From the NCBI GenBank assembly GCA_030681145.1, contig JAUXXK010000199.1, positions 1 to 11,885 on the forward strand: DNA of 11,885 nt, given 5' to 3'. The position numbers and the translations under genes are program-made. Of the stretch, positions 1 to 6,065 are shown piece after piece; within the stretch, counting starts at the first letter, position 1, and the number at the start of each line of letters is the position of its first letter. The notes beneath the pieces were generated by a model. That model did not search any database and had not been told where the DNA came from. It worked only from the letters and a program-made list of their open reading frames with translations. This DNA is from Methanobacteriaceae archaeon (GTDB lineage: Archaea > Methanobacteriota > Methanobacteria > Methanobacteriales > Methanobacteriaceae).

Positions 1-5
1 TATTC

Positions 6-248
6 CTATATTCTATAAAGAATTGAACTGTTTTTTTTTTTTTTCTGCAGATGATATGAGGTATATTCATAGTATATTAAACTGTTTTTTAGAAAAACTC
101 TATGGGTGGGAATACCATCTTCTCTTCTTTTTAGACTAATTGTAATCTTATTTTCACTAATACGAATTGAATCTACATTAAAATCTTTTATACTATAACT
201 ATAAGTTTTTCCCTGCAAATCTTTTATTTTAACCCATTTTATGGTCAT
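6..248 (-). CDS. Small hypothetical protein, 80 aa
   Basis: I do not recognise this protein. The start is supported by a GGTGAT ribosome site just upstream of the ATG (minus strand), typical of methanogens. The first 50 residues alternate charged and hydrophobic residues, suggesting a small beta-rich domain (WVKIKDLQGKTYSY, then DSIRISENKITISLKR). The C-terminal part is odd: KNSLIYY at about residues 54-60 is nearly repeated as KNSSILY at about 72-78, and the second copy follows four lysines encoded by an A14 run (plus-strand T14 at 31-44). A one-base change in that run would replace the last few residues. No signal peptide or membrane segment is evident. The gene is divergent from the metal-sensor gene. 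That it is a real gene rests on the ribosome site and open frame; function is unknown. Confidence 0.6.
   Translation of the reverse strand: MTIKWVKIKDLQGKTYSYSIKDFNVDSIRISENKITISLKRREDGIPTHRVFLKNSLIYYEYTSYHLQKKKKNSSILYRI
31..44. repeat. 14-base T homopolymer inside the 80-aa gene
   Basis: An uninterrupted run of 14 T (A14 on the coding strand) encodes the lysine run near the C terminus of the small minus-strand gene. Such a run is prone to replication slippage, transcript slippage and sequencing error. One base fewer would keep the frame open to the window edge; one base more would give an early stop. Confidence 0.9.
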
Positions 249-262
249 TTAATCACCATATT

Positions 263-276
263 AATAATATATTATT
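263..276. promoter_or_regulatory. Perfect 14-bp palindrome AATAATATATTATT in the divergent region
   Basis: The palindrome lies 15-28 bp upstream of the start codon of the small minus-strand gene and about 108 bp upstream of the metal-sensor start. The same 14 bases recur immediately upstream of the glutamine-synthetase-like gene at 7398-7411. It may be a TATA-type element or an operator. In DNA this AT-rich, a palindrome of this length also arises by chance, so the role is uncertain. Confidence 0.3.
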
Positions 277-351
277 CGATGCTGAAATGATATTATTTGA
301 TATTATATATTCATGATTCTTTATTGAAATTATTGTCTGTTTAATAGTAAA

Positions 352-359
352 TTTTATAC
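352..359 (+). promoter_or_regulatory. Candidate TATA box of the metal-sensor gene (leaderless start)
   Basis: TTTTATAC is centred about 28 bp upstream of the ATG at 384, the usual archaeal TATA-to-start distance, so the transcript probably begins at or within a base or two of the ATG. This fits the absence of any ribosome site before that ATG. A second TATA-like stretch lies near 302-311. Confidence 0.5.
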
Positions 360-383
360 ACATTTAATTGAAATAACATTAAT

Positions 384-737
384 ATGAATGATGGTAAATG
401 TGAAATCCAGCAGGCTAATGAGGAATCTGTAGAAGAGGTACGTGTACAGATGCTGGGTGAAAATTTGATTATTAATATAACCAATGTCTTTAAGGCTGTG
501 GGAGATCCTACACGTTTAAAGATATTATATGCTCTTTCTAAAAAACCGCTATGTGTATGTGACTTGGCACTACTTTTAGAGATGGAACACTCCGCCATAT
601 CTCACCAATTAAGGGTTTTAAGGGATAAAAATCTGGTTAAATTTAAAAAAGAAGGTAAAATGGCCAGATATTATCTTAAAGATGAACATGTGGTTATCTT
701 AATTAAAATGGCTGTAGAACATGCTGAAGAAAAATAA
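384..737 (+). CDS. ArsR/SmtB-family metal-sensing repressor, CadC-like
   Basis: Winged-helix transcription repressor of 117 aa. The fold shows as VFKAVGDPTRLKILYAL (36-51), the recognition-helix region HSAISHQLRVLRDKNLV (69-85) and the wing FKKEGKMARYYL (87-98). Two metal sites known in this family can be read. The alpha-3N thiolate site has C57-V-C59-D60 plus an N-terminal C6 in the context KCEI, as CadC has TCEI; the second N-terminal Cys of CadC is Gln here. The alpha-5 zinc site is complete: D100-x-H102-x10-H113-x2-E116, the SmtB/CzrA pattern. Family knowledge says apo-protein binds DNA and Cd, Pb or Zn releases it. No ATPase exporter or other obvious target adjoins it; it may repress itself or the divergent small gene. 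The ATG is chosen because a TATA box sits 28 bp upstream. Confidence 0.9.
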   Translation: MNDGKCEIQQANEESVEEVRVQMLGENLIINITNVFKAVGDPTRLKILYALSKKPLCVCDLALLLEMEHSAISHQLRVLRDKNLVKFKKEGKMARYYLKDEHVVILIKMAVEHAEEK

Positions 738-760
738 TAAAAAAATAAAATTTGGAAAAT

Positions 761-1675
761 TTATTCTTTTTTAGGTTCAGAATCTTTGAATAATTCTCCT
801 ATTCCTGCTATGGAACCCAAAACTCCAGAAGTTTCTAGAGGTAAAAATATTTTGGTGGCATTTCCATCAGCAACTTTTTGCAGAGCTTCCAGATACTTTA
901 CTGCTAGAAGGTCATTGGTAGGGTTACCGTCATGTATGGCATTGAAAACACTGAGTATTGCCTTTGCTTCACCTTGGGCAATGGCAATAGTCTGATATTT
1001 GTCAGCATCTGCAACTTTTTTAATGGCCTCGGCTCTCCCTTCAGCATTTAAAATAGCGGACTGCTTGTCACCTTCAGCTTTTTTGATTTGAGATTGTTTA
1101 TATCCTTCAGCATCTAAAATAGCAGCTCTTTTCATTCTTTCAGCTTTCATCTGTTTGGACATGGCATCTACAATATCTTTAGGAGGTTCAATCCTCTGAA
1201 TTTCCACTCGAACTACTCGAGTACCCCATTTATCAGTTGCTTCGTCCAAAACTTCTCTTAATTGGCTGTTAATCATTTCTCGGGAAGTAAGGGTCTGATC
1301 TAGCTCTAAATCCCCTATTATGTTCCTTAAATTGGTTTGGGCAAGTTTGGTTATGGCTTGGTAGAAGTTAACCACATTATAAACGGCATTAAAAGGATCT
1401 ACCACTTCATAAAAAATAACTCCGTCTACTATTACTCCTGTGTTATCTTTAGTTATAACATCCTGTGGCGGCACATCTACTACTTGTTCCCGTAAATCAA
1501 CCTTTCTAATAGTTTCTATGAATGGCACTACTAACACTAGACCACTTTCCACAGTTCTTTGGTATCTTCCCAGCCTTTCAACCACACCTTTTTGATAAGG
1601 TCTTAAAATATTCACACTCTTCCATGCCAGTACAAATAAAACTAGCAAAATAATGATAATAGTTATATAATCCAT
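761..1675 (-). CDS. Stomatin/SPFH (band 7) membrane protein
   Basis: Prokaryotic stomatin of 304 aa. It has an N-terminal membrane anchor (about residues 4-18, ITIIIILLVLFVLAW), an SPFH domain (about 25-170) with the typical RPYQKGVVERLGRY and DVPPQDVITKDN stretches, and then a long Ala/Glu/Lys-rich coiled coil (about 170-245) with the repeated AEGYKQSQI, AEGDKQSAI and AEGRAEAI units. A hydrophobic C-terminal patch follows (GVLGSIAGIG, 284-293). Such proteins form large rings that organise membrane microdomains and regulate partner proteins or proteases. It is the second gene of an operon with NfeD, 79 bp downstream of it. An AAGGAGAAG ribosome site sits 8 bp before the ATG. In Pyrococcus the partner NfeD protease cleaves the stomatin C-terminal hydrophobic region; here the partner lacks that protease domain. 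Convergent with the metal-sensor gene, with 23 bp between. Confidence 0.95.
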   Translation of the reverse strand: MDYITIIIILLVLFVLAWKSVNILRPYQKGVVERLGRYQRTVESGLVLVVPFIETIRKVDLREQVVDVPPQDVITKDNTGVIVDGVIFYEVVDPFNAVYNVVNFYQAITKLAQTNLRNIIGDLELDQTLTSREMINSQLREVLDEATDKWGTRVVRVEIQRIEPPKDIVDAMSKQMKAERMKRAAILDAEGYKQSQIKKAEGDKQSAILNAEGRAEAIKKVADADKYQTIAIAQGEAKAILSVFNAIHDGNPTNDLLAVKYLEALQKVADGNATKIFLPLETSGVLGSIAGIGELFKDSEPKKE

Positions 1676-1754
1676 TTTATCTTCTCCTTTTTTTATTTAA
1701 TTTATAATATCGACGTTTTATTCAGAATAGTAACTATTTAAATAGTTTTAATGT

Positions 1755-2183
1755 TTAATCATCTTTCCATGGCTTTACTACTAACTTTACACTATCAATT
1801 TTTTCTATCTTTACCAATTCTCCAGAGGATATGGGTTGGGTGGATATGGCCTTCCATCTATCACCATCTACTTTAACCAGACCTGGCATTTTTGGGGTTA
1901 TTTCTTCCATCACAACTCCTTTTTTACCTATTAAACGGTCGGATGCTGCTTTTTTGGGAGAAATTTTACTTATTCTCTGGGCAAATGGCCTGGAAATTCC
2001 AAGTAATATGATGGAAACAACTATAAAAACAATAAACTGGGTAAGTGGATCAAATCCTAGATAATTTAAAACTGCAGATACAGATGCGCCTACTCCAAAC
2101 CACATCAAGAAAAAAGTAGTGGTTAACATCTCACCTAAAAAACATGCAGCGGCCAGAAAGATCCAAATTTGAAGATCAATCAT
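1755..2183 (-). CDS. NfeD-family membrane protein, short form
   Basis: This 142-aa protein has two hydrophobic blocks (about residues 4-40, which may hold two helices, and about 48-63), then a soluble OB-fold domain (about 85-139). The OB-fold has the NfeD signature GKKGVV, GLVKVDGDRWKA, SGELVKIEKID and LVVKP. It is the short type, lacking the N-terminal ClpP-like serine protease domain of long NfeD proteins. NfeD proteins pair with stomatins, probably as partner and assembly factor in membrane microdomains; that is the usual reason for this gene order. An AAAGGAG ribosome site lies about 7 bp before the ATG. Transcription probably starts upstream from a TATA element near 2261-2272 and continues into the stomatin gene. 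Confidence 0.9.
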   Translation of the reverse strand: MIDLQIWIFLAAACFLGEMLTTTFFLMWFGVGASVSAVLNYLGFDPLTQFIVFIVVSIILLGISRPFAQRISKISPKKAASDRLIGKKGVVMEEITPKMPGLVKVDGDRWKAISTQPISSGELVKIEKIDSVKLVVKPWKDD

Positions 2184-2484
2184 TTTTTTTCTCCTTTAAT
2201 TACAACTTTATAATTTAAATGAAATTAACAATTTTCTTAGATTAAATAATTTTTTTAACCTTTATTTATACTATTTTTCCATTTGTTTTTACTTAAATAT
2301 TTTTGATATCGTTGTTACTTTAATATATGTTATTATTGGCTTTAAAATGGCATTGATAGTTTAAAAAATAAGGAACATTTACTTGAAATAATTTGATTTT
2401 ATATATTCCAAAAACATATAATTATTTAATAAACTGATAATTTGATGAAAAGATTTTTAATTTAAAATATCAGGAGATGGAATT
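2184..2484. other. Intergenic promoter region between NfeD and the PRC-barrel gene
   Basis: This 301-bp, very AT-rich stretch separates two divergent genes and shows no convincing ORF. For the leftward NfeD-stomatin operon, a TATA element reads AGTATAAATAAA on the minus strand at about 2261-2272. For the rightward PRC-barrel gene, TTTATATAT at about 2398-2405 is the best candidate, which would give a leader of roughly 55 nt carrying the AGGAGATGG ribosome site at 2472-2480. I see no strong hairpin or repeat here. Confidence 0.5.
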
Positions 2485-2988
2485 ATGAAGGCCAGTGAAT
2501 TTATAGGAAAAACAGTAATTGATCAAAAAGGGCTGGAAATTGGAAAAGTGACTGACATATTGTTAAAGCCTGAAGAATGTTTAATCCATAAAGTTATAAT
2601 TTCTGATGCTGCAGTTTTAAATAAAAAGTACTTTACAATAGATGATGGGGAAATTGAAACTATTGGTGATTATATAATAATCAAAATGTCAAAAAAAGAA
2701 GCTGAAGCGAGAATGGGTAAAGAAGATGTGGATTCTCTTAAAAAAATTGATTTAAACTTTAAAAAACTCGTGGGCAAAATTGTCATCACCCGCAATGGAG
2801 TGGAATTGGGAAACGTAGAAGATTTAATTGTCCAACCCAAGGAATGTTTGATGGAAAATATAATTGTTAAATCCAAATCAGATCTTGGTAAAAAGAACTT
2901 TATTCTTGAAAAAGGAGAAATATTGGATATAAAGGATTATTTAATATTAAAAATTGATTTTGAAGATATAGAGAATAGAATTATATAA
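2485..2988 (+). CDS. Stand-alone protein of two PRC-barrel domains
   Basis: The 167-aa protein is an internal duplication. Repeat one (about residues 5-68) begins EFIGKTVIDQKGLEIGKV and ends YIIIKM; repeat two (about 93-159) begins KLVGKIVITRNGVELGNV and ends YLILKI. Both carry a matching cysteine in KPEEC and QPKEC. PRC-barrel domains are small beta-barrels found in photosynthetic reaction centre H subunits, RimM and many short archaeal proteins, where they bind proteins or RNA; the role of the archaeal stand-alone forms is not established. It has no membrane segment and is probably cytoplasmic. The ATG is supported by an AGGAGATGG ribosome site 4-12 bp upstream. It stands alone, divergent from NfeD and followed by a U-rich terminator. 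Confidence 0.85.
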   Translation: MKASEFIGKTVIDQKGLEIGKVTDILLKPEECLIHKVIISDAAVLNKKYFTIDDGEIETIGDYIIIKMSKKEAEARMGKEDVDSLKKIDLNFKKLVGKIVITRNGVELGNVEDLIVQPKECLMENIIVKSKSDLGKKNFILEKGEILDIKDYLILKIDFEDIENRII

Positions 2989-3357
2989 TCTTATTTTTTA
3001 TATTTTCTTTTCGGTTAATTTCATTTCATTTTTAGGTATAGCTTTTTATAAATATTTTTATTTAATTGTTAATTATTTTTGGCTGTGTTCATTATTAAGA
3101 TTCTGGATTTTTAAAAAAGTCATTATTAAATTTTTTTAAGAAAAGCTTTTACTTAACTTTTTATCCCTGGGGGAGGATTAATAAATAAACTTAAAATAAA
3201 TCAAATCACAGATTAACATGATTTTTAAAGCTTGTTAAATCATAGAATGGCTTGAATGTATGACAAAATAAAATTTTACATGTATTTTATTTCATAAAAT
3301 ACTAATAATATTTTTTATAATCTATTAACTGGGAAAAATAAATATGGGGGAGATTAA
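2989..3357. other. 369-bp AT-rich intergenic region before the cyclase gene
   Basis: No convincing gene is present. Visible elements: the U-rich terminator of the PRC-barrel gene; a TATA-like TTTATAAATA near 3045-3054 with no matching gene; a dyad at 3136-3156 centred on AAAAGCTTTT with arms TTAAG and CTTAA; an isolated ribosome-site-like GGGGGAGG at about 3169-3176 with no usable start codon after it; an all-AU inverted repeat AAATAAAAT/ATTTTATTT (3266-3274 with 3284-3292); and the TATA box TTTATAAT near 3314-3321, suited to the cyclase start. A short unannotated RNA is possible but unproven. Confidence 0.4.
2991..3015 (+). terminator. U-rich terminator after the PRC-barrel gene
   Basis: T-rich stretches (TTATTTTTTATATTTTCTTTT) start 3 bp after the stop codon with no GC-rich stem, as expected for archaeal intrinsic termination. 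Confidence 0.45.
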
Positions 3358-4062
3358 GTGGAATACATATACCTTTCCTATGCTTTAGAAGAAGATACAC
3401 CAGTTCATATAGGCCTTAAAAAACCATCTACATCACAAAATAACACCATATATAATAATGGTTATAATACTTACTTAATATGTGCAGAAAACCATTCTGG
3501 AACCCATGTAGATGCTCCTGCCCATTTTATTGAGGGTGGGAAAAATATTTCCGAGTATGGTCCAGAAGACCTTGTTTTTAATAATATATTGATTTTGGAT
3601 ATTCTTGCTGATTCCAAAAAGCAAATTGCTCTAGATGACTTGCTCTGGGCTGCGGACAATCTGAAAAAAAATCTTAAAGAGCTTATGGAAAAAACAGATT
3701 TTTTAATACTAAACACTGGATTTCACACTTATCGTCATAATAATATTGAAAAATATTTGCGAGAAAATCCAGGAATAAAACCTGATTTAATAAAGTATTT
3801 ACGCCAGTATTATCCGTCAATAAGGGCAATTGGAATAGACAGTATTTCCATTTCCACTTTTAATGATTCAAAAAATGCGATTCTTACCCATCAAATGGCT
3901 TTTGTCACTGATGATAATTATGGTGAACCATTACTTCTGGTGGAAGACATGGATTTAAATAAATTATCTTCCTCAAAAATCATAAAAAAATTAATGGTAA
4001 TCCCATGGCAGGTTAAAAATGTGGACAGCGCCCCGTGTACAGTTATTGCTTATTTGGATTAA
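3358..4062 (+). CDS. Cyclase-family (kynurenine formamidase-like) metal hydrolase
   Basis: This 234-aa protein belongs to the cyclase family (Pfam Cyclase, kynurenine formamidase fold). The metal-site motif reads HSGTHVDAPAHF at residues 46-57, giving H46, H50, D52 and H56 as ligand or catalytic candidates. Later conserved points are H178 (ILTHQMAF) and E196 in LLLVEDMDL, matching the usual C-terminal glutamate. Family members hydrolyse amides or lactones with a bound divalent metal. Methanogens have no known kynurenine pathway, so the true substrate is unknown. The start is a GTG with GGGGGAGA ending 4 bp before it, and a TATA box lies about 40 bp upstream. The TrmO-like gene follows after 67 bp in the same direction and has its own ribosome site, so co-transcription is possible. 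Confidence 0.85.
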   Translation: MEYIYLSYALEEDTPVHIGLKKPSTSQNNTIYNNGYNTYLICAENHSGTHVDAPAHFIEGGKNISEYGPEDLVFNNILILDILADSKKQIALDDLLWAADNLKKNLKELMEKTDFLILNTGFHTYRHNNIEKYLRENPGIKPDLIKYLRQYYPSIRAIGIDSISISTFNDSKNAILTHQMAFVTDDNYGEPLLLVEDMDLNKLSSSKIIKKLMVIPWQVKNVDSAPCTVIAYLD

Positions 4063-4129
4063 ATTATGGGAAAATTCAAGATATAATCAATGAAAATAAT
4101 TCTTAAAAATAGTATTAAAGGAGTATTAT

Positions 4130-4552
4130 ATGATTGAAATGATACTAAAACCCGTGGGCATAATTCATTCACCTTTTAAAGAAAAAAAAGATTCTCCCCA
4201 CCAGGGAAGATATTCAGCAGAGGTAAGTGAAATCGAGATTTTTAAAGAATATAAACTGGCTATGGATGGTATTGAAAAATATACTAATCTGATTGTACTA
4301 TACTGGTTGGATAAATCAGAAAGAGATGTACTTAAAGTAATTCCAAAAGGTGCAAGAGAAAAAAAACATATTGAAAAAAAAGGTGTTTTCGCTACCAGAG
4401 CTCCCAGTCGACCTAACCCTATTGCTTTTAATGTGGTAGATTTGTTAGATGTAAATCAAAATAAATTAAAAGTTAAAGGATTAGAAGCTTTGGATGGTTC
4501 AGTTTTAGTGGATATTAAACCATACTGGAAGGATATTGACTGTGTAGATTAA
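4130..4552 (+). CDS. trmO: TrmO/TsaA-family tRNA N6-methyltransferase (t6A37)
   Basis: This 140-aa protein is of the TrmO (YaeB/TsaA) family, which uses S-adenosylmethionine to methylate t6A at position 37 of certain tRNAs to m6t6A. Signatures are the opening KPVGIIHSPF (7-16), the SAM-pocket motif GVFATRAPSRPNPI (85-98) and LDGSVLVDIKPY (121-132). It is much shorter than the E. coli enzyme (about 235 aa) because it lacks the C-terminal domain, as is common in archaea. AAAGGAG ends 6 bp before the ATG at 4130 and fixes the start; a second in-frame ATG lies three codons later but is placed less well. Some archaeal members may act on other substrates, so the exact tRNA target is inferred. Confidence 0.85.
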   Translation: MIEMILKPVGIIHSPFKEKKDSPHQGRYSAEVSEIEIFKEYKLAMDGIEKYTNLIVLYWLDKSERDVLKVIPKGAREKKHIEKKGVFATRAPSRPNPIAFNVVDLLDVNQNKLKVKGLEALDGSVLVDIKPYWKDIDCVD

Positions 4553-4575
4553 TATCATTATTTTCACTAAAAATA

Positions 4576-5046
4576 TTAATTTCCAATATCTCTTACAAAT
4601 GGATCTATTTTACAGTCACAGGTTTTATTTTCAATTTCTTTGGCGCGGATTCCCATTGTTTGAACAGGCTTTGTACCTATAATTGTCTCCATAGTCTGAA
4701 TAGTTTTTTTAAAACCAGATCCTCCATAAGTCACGAAAAAAGCCACATCTTTAAATTTATCTTTATTTTCAGTCAGATATGTTGTAACCGCAACAGCTGG
4801 GCGTGAAGCCCATACAGGAGTACCAATAATCACAATATCATAATTGGTCGGGTCTTTTTCCATAGGTTTAATAGTGGTTAGTTTACCTCTATTTGCTTGA
4901 TAAGCTGATTTAATATATCCAATAATCCCGGAACGATTTTGAGTATCATATATCTCTTCTATATCACATGGGATTTCACGGGCAATGTTTTGGCCTATCT
5001 CCCTAGTGTTGCCGCTTTTAGAATAATAAACTACTAGTGCTTTCAT
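4576..5046 (-). CDS. Flavodoxin
   Basis: FMN-binding electron-transfer protein of 156 aa. The phosphate loop reads SKSGNTREI (9-17) after the first strand MKALVVYY; the flavin-flanking loops are GTPVWASRP (about 94-102) and TYGGSGF (about 125-131). A Cys-x-Cys pair (TCDCKID) sits near the C terminus and is not part of the usual flavodoxin core. The start is set at MKALVV, since this is where the family begins. The frame stays open 40 codons further upstream but those residues are unlike flavodoxin and would overlap the divergent hydrolase. There is no ribosome site before the ATG, but a TATA box lies about 29 bp upstream, indicating a leaderless transcript. Convergent with trmO, 23 bp apart. 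Likely an oxidoreductase partner or redox-stress protein. Confidence 0.9.
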   Translation of the reverse strand: MKALVVYYSKSGNTREIGQNIAREIPCDIEEIYDTQNRSGIIGYIKSAYQANRGKLTTIKPMEKDPTNYDIVIIGTPVWASRPAVAVTTYLTENKDKFKDVAFFVTYGGSGFKKTIQTMETIIGTKPVQTMGIRAKEIENKTCDCKIDPFVRDIGN

Positions 5047-5068
5047 GAATATATTTAGTTTTAGATGA

Positions 5069-5080
5069 TATTTATAAATA
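5069..5080. promoter_or_regulatory. Symmetric TATA element between flavodoxin and hydrolase
   Basis: TATTTATAAATA is a perfect 12-bp palindrome. Read leftward it lies about 29 bp before the flavodoxin ATG, predicting a leaderless transcript. Read rightward it would place a transcript start near 5100, leaving about 26 nt of leader that includes the GGAGTGA ribosome site of the hydrolase. No other equally good TATA box is seen in the 81-bp region. Confidence 0.5.
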
Positions 5081-5127
5081 ACACAAGTTAAGTAATATCT
5101 ATTAATTCTAATCTTGGAGTGAAGAAT

Positions 5128-6000
5128 ATGGCTGATGAAAATTCCTTTCCACAACCGGAATGGCAAAATGAATATTTAACTGCTTATCTTAAAGTAATGA
5201 AACTTTGGGAAGTGGAACACCAATCTTACGAAGTTGAAACAAGTTTTGGGACTACCCATATGAATATATGTGGCCCAGAGGAAGCACCACCATTAATATT
5301 ACTCCATGCTGCATCAGTGGGCTCTGCTGAATGGTATGCTAATGTAGCATCATGGGCTAAAAACTTTAGAATTTTTGCTTTGGATACTATTGGGGACTGT
5401 GGATGGAGCAGGGCCATTAAAAAGATGGAAAAACAGGAAGATTATAATCAGTGGCTTATGGAGATAATGGAATACTTTAACCTTGATAAAGCTAGCTTCA
5501 TTGGACATTCCTACGGGGGGTGGTTGGCTATGAACTTGGCAATATTCCATCCTGATAAAGTAGATAAACTGGTTCTATTGGCTCCTGCAGCATCCATAAA
5601 ACCATTCAAACTTTTAATAAAACTAGGACTTAAAATGCCACGCTTACCATTTAATATATCTGCAGAAAAAGTCTTAAAAATGATGGCGGCCAAGAATTTC
5701 CAGCCTGAAAAAGCATACATTGAATTAATGGATGTGGTAAACAATAATTGCAGACCGGAAATGATTTTTCCCACAGTATATTCTGATGAAGAACTTCAAA
5801 GAATTACCTGCCCAACCCTACTTTTACTGGGCGATCAAGAATCCATATATTCTCCTCTGAAGGCGGCAAGAAGAGCCCGAAAATTTTTACCTAATCTCAA
5901 ATCAGAGATTATTCTTCAAGCAGGTCATATTTTGAATATGGAACAACCGGATAAGGTAAATTACAAAGTTTTAAATTTTTTAAATTCAAATCAAGAATAA
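5128..6000 (+). CDS. Alpha/beta-fold hydrolase
   Basis: Serine hydrolase of 290 aa. The oxyanion-hole segment is LILLHAASVGSAEW (56-69), the nucleophile elbow is GHSYGG with S128, and the catalytic histidine is H267 in QAGHILNMEQPD. At the usual acid position in LLLLGDQESIYSP (231-243) there is E238 instead of Asp; D236 is nearby. The sequence resembles uncharacterised hydrolases of Firmicutes more than any enzyme of known substrate, so esterase or related activity is only inferred. The ATG at 5128 is preferred because GGAGTGA (5116-5122) ends 5 bp before it; the in-frame GTG at 5119 lies inside that ribosome site. It is divergent from the flavodoxin gene and convergent with the glutamine-synthetase-like gene. 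Confidence 0.85.
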   Translation: MADENSFPQPEWQNEYLTAYLKVMKLWEVEHQSYEVETSFGTTHMNICGPEEAPPLILLHAASVGSAEWYANVASWAKNFRIFALDTIGDCGWSRAIKKMEKQEDYNQWLMEIMEYFNLDKASFIGHSYGGWLAMNLAIFHPDKVDKLVLLAPAASIKPFKLLIKLGLKMPRLPFNISAEKVLKMMAAKNFQPEKAYIELMDVVNNNCRPEMIFPTVYSDEELQRITCPTLLLLGDQESIYSPLKAARRARKFLPNLKSEIILQAGHILNMEQPDKVNYKVLNFLNSNQE

Positions 6001-6036
6001 TAAAGTTTTTTTGATTTTAATTTTTATTAATCTTTT
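6001..6036 (+). terminator. U-rich terminator after the hydrolase gene
   Basis: A T7 run at 6006-6012 and further T4-T5 runs follow directly after the stop codon. The region is the 65-bp gap between two convergent genes. Confidence 0.4.
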
Positions 6037-6065
6037 ATTTAATGTCAGTTTTAAGTAAAAAATAC

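Noticed and set aside
3169..3240. Small gene after the GGGGGAGG ribosome-like site
   Set aside because: No ATG, GTG or TTG follows at useful spacing; the downstream frames close quickly.
5119..5127. GTG start for the hydrolase three codons upstream
   Set aside because: It lies within the GGAGTGA ribosome site that serves the ATG at 5128.
5047..5166. 40-codon N-terminal extension of the flavodoxin
   Set aside because: It is unlike any flavodoxin N terminus, overlaps the divergent hydrolase and its promoter, and the family starts at MKALVVYY.
5511..5774. Antisense ORFs inside the hydrolase and other genes
   Set aside because: They are shadows of well-supported coding frames and lack ribosome sites or family features.
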